Assembly: GCF_019947135.1 (NCBI RefSeq)
Contig: NZ_JAGSHT010000014.1
Coordinates: 1-64,000, forward strand
Length of the DNA: 64,000 bases
Source: Occultella gossypii
GTDB taxonomy: Bacteria > Actinomycetota > Actinomycetes > Actinomycetales > Beutenbergiaceae
Direction of reading: 5' to 3'
The notes beneath the pieces were generated by a model. That model did not search any database and was not told where the DNA came from. It was given only the letters and a program-made list of their open reading frames with translations. A program made the translations under genes and the position numbers. This document shows, in pieces, positions 1 to 8,682 of this stretch (within the stretch, counting starts at the first letter, position 1; the number at the start of each line of letters is the position of its first letter).

Positions 1-265
<265 letters not shown>

Positions 266-1279
266 CTAGGCGGATCGTGTGGTGGCCTTCTCCTCACGAG
301 CTCGCGGAGAAGGCGGTTGGCCAGTGCGCGATGCGGTGGAGACCCTCGACATCGTCGTGGCGTGCCAGGGCGGGCGGAACGGGACCGCGTTGTCCAACGC
401 GTCCGTGTCGGCGCAGCCATGCGTAAGGACAAGGCCCTTCAGTGCGGACTGGAGTGCTTGCCTGAACGATCGAGCGCTCTGGTACCGGTCGTTCCGGTCC
501 TTGGCGAGTGCTGTGAGGAGCACCGTGTCGAGCGCCGGAGTGACCTCGGTGCGGTGGTCGCTGGCTCGTAGCGGGTCTTGGTGCACGTGCTGGTAAGCGA
601 CGGCGACCGGGTTCTCACCGACGAAGGGCGGTCGTCCGGTCAGCAGTTCGTAGAGCAGGCAGCCCGCGGAGTACAGGTCGCTGCGGGCGTCGGCGATCTC
701 ACCGCGCACTTGTTCGGGAGAGAGGTACTGAGCGGTTCCGAGGAGCGCGTGAGTCTGGGTTGCCGTGGCTGCGGCATCGCTACCGACACGTGCGATCCCG
801 AAGTCCACGACCTTGATCCGGCTGTCGGGGGTGACCATGACGTTGGCGGGCTTGATGTCGCGATGGACAACGCCGGCGCGATGGCTGAACTCCAGCGCCG
901 ACAGCACCCCCACCTGATACTGGATCGACTCCTTCAGCGTGAGCGCGCCCTCACCCAGGCGGGCCCGCAGCGACTGGCCGGCGACGTATTCCATGACGAT
1001 GAACGGAACGCTCGGCTCGTCCGCCCGGCTGTCGTCGACGTGCTCACCGACGTCATAGACCGAGACGATGCCGGGGTGGTCGAGGCGCGCCACTGTCTGC
1101 GCTTCGCGCTGAAACCTGCACCGGAACTGCGGGTCACGGGCCAGCTCTGCGCGGAGCAACTTGACCGCGACCCAGCGCTCGAGACGGATGTCGCGAGCCA
1201 GGTGAACAACGGCCATGCCGCCCCGGCCCAGGACGTCGCGGAGCTCATAGCGTCCGCCAAGCACGCGTGCCGCGCTCAT
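266..1279 (-). CDS. soluble PknB-type serine/threonine protein kinase
   Basis: The 337-residue protein is a complete Hanks-type kinase domain with almost nothing else. It has a glycine loop GRGGMA (about 18-23), the ATP lysine in VAVKLL (K40), the alpha-C glutamate near 59, the catalytic HRDIKPAN (139-146), DFG (159-161) and SPE (187-189). All catalytic residues are present. Unlike PknA/PknB it has no transmembrane segment and no PASTA repeats, so it should be cytoplasmic. The ATG is preceded by TGAGGAAAC. It is divergent from the LAL regulator at 1623, and the two could share a signalling role, but no substrate can be read from the sequence. The tail after residue 290 is low-complexity, rich in Arg, Ser and Thr. 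Confidence 0.93.
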   Translation of the reverse strand: MSAARVLGGRYELRDVLGRGGMAVVHLARDIRLERWVAVKLLRAELARDPQFRCRFQREAQTVARLDHPGIVSVYDVGEHVDDSRADEPSVPFIVMEYVAGQSLRARLGEGALTLKESIQYQVGVLSALEFSHRAGVVHRDIKPANVMVTPDSRIKVVDFGIARVGSDAAATATQTHALLGTAQYLSPEQVRGEIADARSDLYSAGCLLYELLTGRPPFVGENPVAVAYQHVHQDPLRASDHRTEVTPALDTVLLTALAKDRNDRYQSARSFRQALQSALKGLVLTHGCADTDALDNAVPFRPPWHATTMSRVSTASRTGQPPSPRAREEKATTRSA

Positions 1280-1622
1280 GAGGTTTCCTCAGCCTTCTCG
1301 TTGTCGGTACGTAGCGGGGACATGCCCGATGGCGGATGGTTCGCCTGGTCTGCAGGCCCACGCCGGAGCCACGGCCCCTGAGCCCATTCGCCTGGGTGCG
1401 CCAGGGTCCGGATGCCCGGTCGTGGCGACGTCGTCAGCCTCGCACCGGCGGACGAGCCCTCGCATCGGTGACAACCACGTAGGTCTTCACGGCCTGGTGC
1501 CACCGAGAACCTCGGAGCTGGCAGGTGTCGACGCGAAACTGCTCGCGCTCCGCATCAGGGACGACTACGGTGGCAGCTACCTACTCTGAGGCCTTTGACG
1601 GGAGCACACCCTGCTGGATCTG
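1280..1622. promoter_or_regulatory. divergent intergenic region between kinase and LAL regulator
   Basis: This 343-nt stretch has no convincing gene; the ORFs that cross it look like shadows. It must hold the promoters of the kinase (minus) and the LuxR-type regulator (plus). A TACTCT at 1582-1587 is a possible -10 box for the plus-strand gene, but no clear -35 was found. GGGAG at 1600-1604 is the only ribosome-binding-like site near that gene. Confidence 0.4.
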
Positions 1623-4364
1623 GTGGGCCGGCGCTCAGAGCGTGAAGCGGTCGAGAAGTTCCTCTCCCTGGCCCTGTCCGGGCACAGTGGCTCTGTTGTG
1701 GTGCGCGGGGAAGCCGGGATCGGCAAGACTGCGCTGCTCGAGCACTCTCGGCAGGCGGCGCTCGCCTCAGCCTTCCGAGTGGAGTCCTCGGTCGGCGTCG
1801 AGTCCGAGACCCAGTTCGCGTTCGCCGGGCTGCACCAGCTGTGCGCTCCCCTCATGGACCGCACCGGCACACTGCCCGAGCCGCAGCAGGCCGCGCTCGG
1901 TGTAGCGTTCGGGCTCCGCGACGGTGCCGCGCCGGACCGGTTCCTGGTCGGGCTGGCCATCCTCAACCTGCTGGCCGAGGTCGCCGAGGAGGAGCCACTG
2001 CTATGTCTGGTCGACGACGCCCAGTGGCTGGACGAGGCGTCGGCGCAGGTCTTGGCTTTCGTCGCCCGGCGAGTGGGGGCCGAACGGTTAGCCCTGATGT
2101 TCGGGGTGCGCGACTCCGACGACGCCGACAGCCTTGCGTTCGCCGGGTTGCCGGAGCTACGCCTGGAACGCCTCGGCGAGTCCGATGCCCGTGCGCTGCT
2201 CAGCACTGCGGTGCACACTCCGATGGACGAGGGAGTACGCGAACGGATCCTCGCCGAAGCGGGCGGCAACCCGCTGGCGCTGCTGGAGCTGCCCAACAAC
2301 ATGCGGCTGGCACACCTGGCCGGCGGGTTCGAGCTACCCGACGCACTGAGCGTCCCGCACCGCCTGGAGGAGAGCTTCCGTCGCCGGTCGGCCAGCCTGC
2401 CCCCGCCGACGCAGCTGCTGCTGCTGGTCGCCGCGTCCGAACCGACGGGCGACGCCGCGCTGCTGTGGCGCGCCGCCGCCCACCTGGAGCTCGCTCGCGA
2501 GGTCGCGGCGCCCGCAGAGGCCGCCGGGCTGCTCGAGATCGACATCCGGATCCGGTTCCGCCACCCGCTGGTGCGCTCGGCGGTGTACCAGGCAGCTATG
2601 CCGCCGGACCGCCGCCGCGCCCACGGTGCGCTCGCCGAGGCGACCGACCCACTGACCGACCCGGATCGCCGTGCTTGGCACCGCGCGCAAGCGGTGCTCG
2701 GAGCCGACGAAGAAGCCGCCGAAGGTTTAGAACGTTCGGCCGACCGGGCGCGCGCCCGCGGGGGTGTGGCCGCCGCGGCCGCGTTCCTGCAGCGCGCAGC
2801 CGAGCTGTCTCCTGAGCCTGCCGCTCGCGCGAGACGGGCGCTGGAAGGAGCGCACGCCAAGCATGAAGCCGGCGCTACCGAGTCCGCCCTTGAGCTACTG
2901 ATGGTCGCGGCCGCCGGGCCGTTGGACGCCCTGCCGAGCGCCCGCCTCCAACTGCTCCGCGCCCAGATTGCGTTCCACCAGAGTCGAGGTAGCCAGGGGC
3001 CGCAGATGCTGCTGGACGCTGCCAAGACACTCGCCCCGCTGAACGCCTCCCTGGCCCGTGAGACCTACCTGCAAGCGCTCGACGCGGCGATCGTGACCGG
3101 CGACCCCGGCGGCGGCGTGCTGAAGGTGGCCGAGGCCGCCCGGGCCGCACCGGCACCGCCCATGTTGCCGCAGCCGGCCGACCTCCTACTCGATGCCCTC
3201 GTGACGACCTTCACGCAAGGATACGAGGCGGGCGTGCCGGAGCTGCGCCGGGCGTTGATCGCCTTCGCCCGCGAAGAGCCGCACCCTGGGTCCGTGGGTG
3301 ACAGCGACAGCCACCGCTGGCTGTGGTTGGCCAGCAGGACCGCGATGTCCATCTTCGACGACGAGATGGCCCACCTCCTGGCAGACCGCCACGTGCGGCT
3401 TGCTCGGGAGGCCGGCGCTCTAGCCACGCTCCCGGCTGCCCTCCTGGTCCAGTCCGTGATGTTGGTGCTCTCCGGCGAGCTCGCCCGTGCCTCGGGGCTG
3501 GCCGACGAGCAGGCCTCGATCGTGGCCTCGACGACGACGGCAGTGCCGTTGCTCCACGCCCAACTCATCCTCGCCGCTTGGCGCGGCCGCTCCCACGAGA
3601 CTGGCGAGATCCAGGCGACCATCATCCGACTAGCTGCCAGTCGTGGAGACGACTCCGAGGTCTCGCTGGCGCAGTACGCCCTGGCGGTGCTCCACAACGG
3701 TTTCGGAGAGTACCCATTGGCTCAGACCGCCGCGACGCGGGCGTTCCAGTCGGACGAGCTCAGGCACAGCAACCTGGCCCACTCCGAGCTCATCGAGTCA
3801 GCGGCCCGTGCCAGTCAGCCGGAGCGCGCGGTCGAGGCGATGGAGCAGCTCTGCACCCGGGCTCGTGCCAGTGGCACGCCGTGGGCGCTCGGAATGGCGG
3901 CGCGCGCACAGGCGCTCACGAGCACCGGATCGGCAGCCGAGGACCAGTACCGCGAGGCGATCGGGCAGCTCAGCCACAGCCGGATGGGCGGCTACCTGGC
4001 CCGTACCCACCTCGTCTACGGCGAGTGGCTCCGTCGTGAGGGTCGCCGCCGAGATGCGCGGGACCAGCTCCGCACCGCCCACCAACTCCTCACCGACATG
4101 GGTGCGGAAGCGTTCGCCGCCCGCGCCGCCCGCGAGCTGCGTGCGACGGGCGAGCACCCGCGCGCACGAACCGCCCAGCCTACCGACGAGCTCACCACCC
4201 AGGAGCTGCACGTCGCACGGCTGGTGGCCACCGGAGCAACCTCCCGTGAGGTCGGCGCACAGTTGTTCCTCAGCCCCCGGACCATCGAGGCCCACTTGCG
4301 CAACATCTTCCGCAAGCTCGGCATCACCTCACGCCGCGAACTCAAAGCGCTCCAGCTCGCCTAA
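1623..4364 (+). CDS. LuxR-family ATPase regulator (LAL type)
   Basis: This 913-residue protein has the layout of the large ATP-binding LuxR (LAL/MalT-like) activators. An N-terminal ATPase carries Walker A GEAGIGKT (29-36) and Walker B LLCLVDDAQWLD (about 126-137). A long helical TPR-like middle follows, and a C-terminal LuxR helix-turn-helix (about 845-910) contains SREVGAQLFLSPRTIEAHLRN. It probably activates transcription on binding an inducer. The start is uncertain. GTG 1623 begins within the usual LVGRxxE motif and lacks a nearby Shine-Dalgarno site, whereas a CTG at 1611 in the same frame sits 6 nt after GGGAG. Its targets are not evident; the NAD(P)-binding gene downstream is one candidate. 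Confidence 0.92.
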   Translation: MGRRSEREAVEKFLSLALSGHSGSVVVRGEAGIGKTALLEHSRQAALASAFRVESSVGVESETQFAFAGLHQLCAPLMDRTGTLPEPQQAALGVAFGLRDGAAPDRFLVGLAILNLLAEVAEEEPLLCLVDDAQWLDEASAQVLAFVARRVGAERLALMFGVRDSDDADSLAFAGLPELRLERLGESDARALLSTAVHTPMDEGVRERILAEAGGNPLALLELPNNMRLAHLAGGFELPDALSVPHRLEESFRRRSASLPPPTQLLLLVAASEPTGDAALLWRAAAHLELAREVAAPAEAAGLLEIDIRIRFRHPLVRSAVYQAAMPPDRRRAHGALAEATDPLTDPDRRAWHRAQAVLGADEEAAEGLERSADRARARGGVAAAAAFLQRAAELSPEPAARARRALEGAHAKHEAGATESALELLMVAAAGPLDALPSARLQLLRAQIAFHQSRGSQGPQMLLDAAKTLAPLNASLARETYLQALDAAIVTGDPGGGVLKVAEAARAAPAPPMLPQPADLLLDALVTTFTQGYEAGVPELRRALIAFAREEPHPGSVGDSDSHRWLWLASRTAMSIFDDEMAHLLADRHVRLAREAGALATLPAALLVQSVMLVLSGELARASGLADEQASIVASTTTAVPLLHAQLILAAWRGRSHETGEIQATIIRLAASRGDDSEVSLAQYALAVLHNGFGEYPLAQTAATRAFQSDELRHSNLAHSELIESAARASQPERAVEAMEQLCTRARASGTPWALGMAARAQALTSTGSAAEDQYREAIGQLSHSRMGGYLARTHLVYGEWLRREGRRRDARDQLRTAHQLLTDMGAEAFAARAARELRATGEHPRARTAQPTDELTTQELHVARLVATGATSREVGAQLFLSPRTIEAHLRNIFRKLGITSRRELKALQLA

Positions 4365-4390
4365 CCGGACCGGCGCGGCTCCACTGAAGA

Positions 4391-4407
4391 TCGGTAGCTT
4401 CTACCGA
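4391..4407. promoter_or_regulatory. short perfect inverted repeat after the LAL gene
   Basis: TCGGTAG-CTT-CTACCGA is a 7-bp perfect inverted repeat with a 3-nt loop, 26 nt after the LAL stop. It could be a weak terminator hairpin (no T-run follows) or an operator for the gene at 4511. Confidence 0.35.
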
Positions 4408-4510
4408 CGCGAAGGCCAGGCCGCGACGGCCAGCCTGGCACGGTGTACCCGTACCCCCACACTCACCCCTCTCGAACAACTCTGCCGTCGACGACCCCGC
4501 TGGCCGATCG

Positions 4511-5161
4511 ATGAAGGTCTTCATCATTGGCGTCAGTGGGTCCGTCGGTGGGCTGCTGGCGCGGAACCTGATCGACCGGGGCGACGACGTCGCTGGACTG
4601 GTACGTCGTGAGGAGCAGCGAACGGATCTCGCCGCCCGGGGAGTCGCGGCTCACGTGGCTGAGCTCGCGGACCTGACTGCTGACTCGCTGGCACCGATGC
4701 TCACGGGGGCGGACATCGTCGTCTACACCGCCGGGTCGAACGGCGGTACAAGGAAGGTCACGGCCGCCATCGACGGCGAGGGCGTGGTGAAGGCTCTGGA
4801 GGCGGCACGCCTCGCCGGCGTGAGTCGCTTCGCGCTGGTGTCGGTGCTTCCCGAGGCCGGACGCGGGCAGGACCTCGGCGACGATGTGGAGTTCTACTTC
4901 GCGGTGAAGAAGCTGATCGATGTCACGGTCAGCATGAGCGACCAGGACTGGCTGATCCTTCGGCCATCCCTGCTCGTCGACCGCGACGGGACCGGGACGA
5001 TATCGCTCGGTCCGGCGCAGCCCCACGACGAGATCTCACGTCAGGACGTGGCCGCCACGCTGGCGGAGCTGCTCCACGAGCCCCGGATCCGCAGGCAGAT
5101 CCTCGAACTCACACAGGGGCCGACACCGATCGCTTGGGCGGTGCTGGCGAACGTTCCGTGA
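4511..5161 (+). CDS. NAD(P)-binding Rossmann protein (atypical SDR, YhfK/NmrA-like)
   Basis: This 216-residue protein opens with a dinucleotide-binding GxxGxxG motif (MKVFIIGVSGSVGGLL) and has the compact layout of NAD(P)H-binding atypical short-chain dehydrogenases. The mid-section contains VVYTAGSNGG and VSRFALVSVLPE, and the C-terminus has WLILRPSLLVDRDGTG and SRQDVAATLAELL, typical of the YhfK/YwnB-like group. The classical YxxxK pair is replaced by FYFAVKKLID. The function is probably redox or sensing; no substrate is known. A degenerate second copy lies just downstream at 5537. Confidence 0.82.
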   Translation: MKVFIIGVSGSVGGLLARNLIDRGDDVAGLVRREEQRTDLAARGVAAHVAELADLTADSLAPMLTGADIVVYTAGSNGGTRKVTAAIDGEGVVKALEAARLAGVSRFALVSVLPEAGRGQDLGDDVEFYFAVKKLIDVTVSMSDQDWLILRPSLLVDRDGTGTISLGPAQPHDEISRQDVAATLAELLHEPRIRRQILELTQGPTPIAWAVLANVP

Positions 5162-5182
5162 CCGGGCGGCCTCGACCACGGC

Positions 5183-5410
5183 TCAGGACACGCCGACGAC
5201 GAAGGTGAGCGCGGCCCACACCGGTACGGTGCCGATCGTCGTCCGGTTGACGATGGCCGCGGTCTGCCAGAGCAGGAGCCACCGGCGGTGGCGTTCCGCT
5301 GCCCACGAGGATCGCCGACGTGATCTGCGTCGGGATGGCGAGCAGTCGAGGATGCTCGCGCCGGGGACGCCAAAGCGGATGAGCCATCTGTTGAAGCAGG
5401 TAACCTCACG
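5183..5410 (-). pseudogene. remnant of a small membrane-protein gene
   Basis: Read on the minus strand, hydrophobic stretches are split over two frames. One frame gives RLLAIPTQITSAILVGS and another gives WLLLWQTAAIVNRTTIGTVP and WAALTFVVGVS before a stop. This is what a small multi-pass membrane protein looks like after a frameshift. No start site or family could be assigned. It lies between the two copies of the NAD(P)-binding gene, in a region that seems to be decaying. Confidence 0.4.
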
Positions 5411-5536
5411 CCACCACCTCTCAGAGATCCACCTTCCCTGACCGCACCGGGACCGGCGCGGGTGCAGGTGCAGGTGCGCCGACGATGGGTGGCGCCTACG
5501 ACGCGAAGTCCAGGCAAAGCGGGGCAGCCTGACACG

Positions 5537-5953
5537 ATGACGGTCTTCATCATTGGCGTCAGTGGCGCAGTCGGTGCTCTGCTGGCCAAGAAACGGATCG
5601 ACCGCGGCGACGATGCCGCTGGCCTGGTACGTCGTCACGAGCAGCGAACAGGCCTCGCTGTTCAGGAAGTCACGGCGCACCAGTATCAGCTGGCGGACCT
5701 GGGTGCTGAGACGTTGGCCTCCATGCTTACCGGGGCGGACGACCGGCTGACCCTCGGCCGTCCCCTGCTCGTCCTCCGCGCCGGGATCGGGCCGATATCA
5801 CTCGGTCCGGTGCAGCCCATGACGAGATCTTCCGTGAGGAGGTGGCCGCCACCCTGGCGCGGCTGCTCGCCGAGCCCCGGATCTGCAGGCAGATCCTCGA
5901 ACGCACCCAATGCCGAAGCCGATCGCCGCGGCGGTGCTGGCGAACGTCCCTGA
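5537..5953 (+). pseudogene. degenerate tandem copy of the NAD(P)-binding gene
   Basis: The first 70 or so codons (MTVFIIGVSGAVGALLAKK) align closely with the gene at 4511. The copy then jumps from the GAD motif straight to the LGRPLLVLRAGIGPISLGP segment, which is an in-frame loss of about 77 residues. Near 5818 a single missing base (cagcccatgac against cagccccacgac in the intact copy) shifts the frame, so the end reads as junk. In the shifted frame the expected EVAATLARLLAEPRICRQIL is still visible. The 45 nt upstream are also duplicated. It is not expected to make a working enzyme. Confidence 0.75.
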
Positions 5954-6158
5954 GCGTTGCTAGGCGACAGACGCACCTACACCGGAGCTGACTCCTCCGC
6001 CCTCACCCGGAGCGACACGGCGCGCCGATCTCCCCGTCACCACGACCACGATCCAGGGTGCGCCCTGACCACACCTACCGGCCCGGACGCCGTCGACCAA
6101 GGCGCGCGACTGCGCCTGCGACCCCGAGCCGGGCCGGATTGTGGGTGGTGCTAGTGAT

Positions 6159-6188
6159 CGTGAACGTAAACGTAAACGTAAACGTAAA
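6159..6188. repeat. CGTAAA hexamer microsatellite
   Basis: One degenerate unit (CGTGAA) is followed by four perfect CGTAAA units in a row. The flanks, GATCGTGA and CATCGTGA, resemble each other. A short A-rich tandem repeat is unusual in this GC-rich setting. Confidence 0.9.
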
Positions 6189-6596
6189 CATCGTGACCAG
6201 GAGAAAGCTGGCCCCGACCTCCGACAAGCACCTCGGTGAGAACGCTTCGGGCGTCACCCGCACAAGACCCGGACCGCGTCGATCGTGGCTCCCGCTGCGA
6301 GACTCACAGCGCCACGAACGGCGACGGCAGGTCACCGCGATGGTTGATCTTCTGCCCGCTGGGTCAGATGTGGTCGAGCGCGACCTCACGGGCTCCAGGA
6401 CGCGGCATCCGCGACCGGGTCACAGCCAGCACGGACCTCGTCGAGGTCGACCCGGGCTGGGCGACGGCCGGCCGCACCACGGACACCAGGGCCGCTTGGT
6501 TGGTGGTGATGTGCTCGGCGGGTGGGTTCGCCCGCTTCACGGTCTGCGCGCCGGCCCAAGAACTGCACCCGGTTCGACTCCATCCGAGTCCGGATA

Positions 6597-6610
6597 AGTC
6601 CGACCGGACT
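6597..6610. promoter_or_regulatory. inverted repeat, possible repressor operator
   Basis: AGTCCG-AC-CGGACT is a perfect 6-bp inverted repeat, with a further half-site GAGTCCGG just upstream (near 6586) and GGTTAAGTAAGTACC just downstream. It resembles a TetR/MarR-type operator. It lies 265 nt before the ABC exporter, so the link to that operon is only a guess. Confidence 0.35.
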
Positions 6611-6875
6611 GGGTTAAGTAAGTACCACCGATACGGATCGCACACCCAGACCAAGTCGCTCGGTCGCGGGCCAGTGCACGATCCCGACGCAACGTGCCAG
6701 GTCAGACGCCGATCCGGGGCACTGATCGGGCTGACGTCGACCTTGACTCGTTCGGATCACAGCTCGGTGACACCTGGCGAGGCCTTCAGGGATCTCCACC
6801 GACGCGAAGCCGCCGCCCCCGGTGCGAATCTGCCTGCACAGCAACGACCGGAAACGAAGGGTGTGGATTAGCAGC

Positions 6876-7832
6876 ATGGGACCACTCACAGATGGAAGCG
6901 CCGCGGCTCCAGACCGCGGCCTGCTCGATGGGGGCACGTCCTCCAGACCCGTCATCGAAGTTGAGGCACTCAATGTGACCTACGGTGACTTCCGTGCAGT
7001 GAAGGATCTGTCGTTCCAGGTGCGACGCGGGGAACTCTATGCCCTGCTTGGCACGAACGGGGCGGGCAAGACCTCGGCGCTGGAGGTGATCGAAGGTCAC
7101 CGCCGAGCATCGTCGGGCACGGTCCGGGTGTTCGGTAAGAGCCCGACGGACCGGGCTGCAGTGCGTCCTCGGATGGGGATCATGCTCCAGGAGAGCGGGT
7201 TCGCCGCCGATCTGACCGTCGCCGAGTCGGTTCGGCTGATCGGTCGACTGACCGGTCGCTCCGACACGGTCAAGCGGGTCCTCGGCGTCGTCGACCTCAC
7301 CAGTAAGACCAACACCCGGGTGGCGCAGTTGTCCGGCGGCGAGAAGCGGCGCCTCGACTTCGCTACCGCAGTATTCGGACGGCCCGAGCTGATCATCCTG
7401 GACGAGCCCACGACCGGGCTGGACATCCAGTCCCGTGACGCCCTATGGGAGGCCGTCGATCAGCTCCGGGAAGACGGTTCCACCGTCATCCTGACCACCC
7501 ACTACCTGGAAGAGGCCCAGCAGCGGGCGGACCGCATCGGCCTGATGCACCAGGGCACCTTCTGGCACCAGGGCACTGTGGCCGAACTGACCCGCACCCT
7601 GCCCGCGTCGATCCAGTTCACTCTCCCCGTCGGCGCTCCGGCACCGCCGTTGGACACCACCCCGGCGGATGAAGGGGCCCAGATCATCGAAACCTACGAA
7701 CTGCAGCGAGAACTCAAACGGCTGCTCGACTGGGCCGAAGTCAACGGAGTCGAACTGGTCGACCTGTCCGCCGCGCCCACCCGGCTGGACGACGTCTTCC
7801 GTGCCATCGACACCGCCCCGGAACACTCCTGA
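6876..7832 (+). CDS. ABC-2 exporter ATP-binding protein (DrrA-like)
   Basis: This ATPase of about 318 residues powers the membrane protein encoded next. Walker A GTNGAGKT is at 59-66, followed by the signature LSGGEKRR, Walker B LIILDEPTTGLD and the switch histidine in TTHYLEEA. The C-terminal extension (about residues 235-318) is typical of drug and lipid exporter ATPases of the DrrA/CcmA group. ATG 6876 was chosen because the residues before it are not protein-like; GAAGG ends 15 nt upstream, so the ribosome site is weak. The permease start lies 29 nt after the stop. The substrate is unknown; antibiotic or lipid export is usual for this group. Confidence 0.92.
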   Translation: MGPLTDGSAAAPDRGLLDGGTSSRPVIEVEALNVTYGDFRAVKDLSFQVRRGELYALLGTNGAGKTSALEVIEGHRRASSGTVRVFGKSPTDRAAVRPRMGIMLQESGFAADLTVAESVRLIGRLTGRSDTVKRVLGVVDLTSKTNTRVAQLSGGEKRRLDFATAVFGRPELIILDEPTTGLDIQSRDALWEAVDQLREDGSTVILTTHYLEEAQQRADRIGLMHQGTFWHQGTVAELTRTLPASIQFTLPVGAPAPPLDTTPADEGAQIIETYELQRELKRLLDWAEVNGVELVDLSAAPTRLDDVFRAIDTAPEHS

Positions 7833-7861
7833 CCACCGACCCATCTGACAAGGAGCTCGTC

Positions 7862-8581
7862 ATGCTGACCATTGCGCACAGCGAACTGATCCAGATCTTC
7901 CGCGACCGGAGCGCGCTCATCACCAGCCTCATCATGCCGGTGGCCGCCAGCGCGTTCTTCATCTATTACCGCGACGGGTTCGCGAGGATCGGCAGCCTCG
8001 GCTACATCGCGGCTGTCCTCGTCTTCACCATCGCCGCGTTCAGTCTCTATGCCACCGTGGTGACCACCCTGGCGGCCCGCCGGCAGAACCTGTTCCTCAA
8101 GCGACTGCGTTCCACCGCAGCCACTGACCCCGCCATCCTGTCCGGGCTGGTGCTGCCGGTCAGCGTGATCGCCCTGGTCCAGGTCGGTCTCATCCTGGTC
8201 GCCTTCTCCGTCGTCAGCGGCGCGCCGGCCAACATCCCGCTCTTGCTGGTGGCCATCGCGGCCACGTTCGTCATGATGCTCGCCCTGGGGATGGCAACCG
8301 CCGGGCTGACGAATTCCTCCGAGCGCGCCCAGATCACCACCCTTCCGCTCAGCCTGGTGACCATCGCCGTGGCCAATTGGGTCGGCATCACCGGCACCGA
8401 GAGCTTCACCGTGCTGAAGCGGCTGCTGCCCGGAGGGTCGGCGACCGAGCTGGTCATCCACTCCTGGAACGGTGGAGCCCCCATCGGCGACTCGCTCCTG
8501 TTAGTGGCCCCCACCCTCGCCTGGGTCGCTGTCGCCATCGTGCTGGCCGCCCGGCTCTTCCGCTGGGAACCGCGCCGATGA
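7862..8581 (+). CDS. ABC-2 type exporter permease
   Basis: This 239-residue integral membrane protein has about six hydrophobic segments in the ABC-2 layout: an N-terminal amphipathic start, LITSLIMPVAASAFFIYY, a long pair near 55-75, and a final VAPTLAWVAVAIVLAARLF before RWEPRR. AAGGAG sits 7 nt before the ATG. It forms the transporter with the ATPase encoded upstream. Its TGA overlaps the ATG of the next small ORF (ATGA at 8578), suggesting translational coupling down the operon. Confidence 0.9.
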   Translation: MLTIAHSELIQIFRDRSALITSLIMPVAASAFFIYYRDGFARIGSLGYIAAVLVFTIAAFSLYATVVTTLAARRQNLFLKRLRSTAATDPAILSGLVLPVSVIALVQVGLILVAFSVVSGAPANIPLLLVAIAATFVMMLALGMATAGLTNSSERAQITTLPLSLVTIAVANWVGITGTESFTVLKRLLPGGSATELVIHSWNGGAPIGDSLLLVAPTLAWVAVAIVLAARLFRWEPRR

Positions 8582-8682
8582 GCCGGCCCCCGGCACTCGA
8601 AGGGCTCCCTGGGCGAGACGCCACCGACGATGAGCCCCGTGGAGCTCGGCGCGTCACGCAGAAAGACGGGTGGAAGCAATGA
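8578..8682 (+). CDS. 34-residue ORF bridging ABC permease and GPP34 gene
   Basis: A short ORF (MSRPPALEGLPGRDATDDEP...) begins inside the permease stop (ATGA, 8578-8581) and ends on the start of the GPP34 gene (ATGA, 8679-8682). Exact overlaps at both ends suggest that ribosomes are passed along it. The peptide is hydrophilic and charged, with no signal or membrane segment. It may be a real small protein, or simply a coupling device for the downstream gene. No family was recognised. Confidence 0.45.
   Translation: MSRPPALEGLPGRDATDDEPRGARRVTQKDGWKQ

Larger units (their letters stand above)
5954..6875. other. gene-poor 0.9-kb stretch
   Basis: No ORF here has a recognisable domain, a good start site or protein-like composition, although several frames stay open because of the GC content. 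It contains an A-rich hexamer repeat (6159-6188) and an inverted repeat (6597-6610). It may be a graveyard of older genes or the upstream region of the ABC exporter. Confidence 0.5.

Noticed and set aside
1577-3025. A 482-codon minus-strand ORF
   Set aside because: It is antisense to the ATPase half of the LAL regulator and its Ser/Arg/Ala-rich content is typical of a shadow frame.
6159-6188. Possible CRISPR array in the CGTAAA repeats
   Set aside because: The unit is only 6 nt with no spacers, and there are no cas genes nearby.
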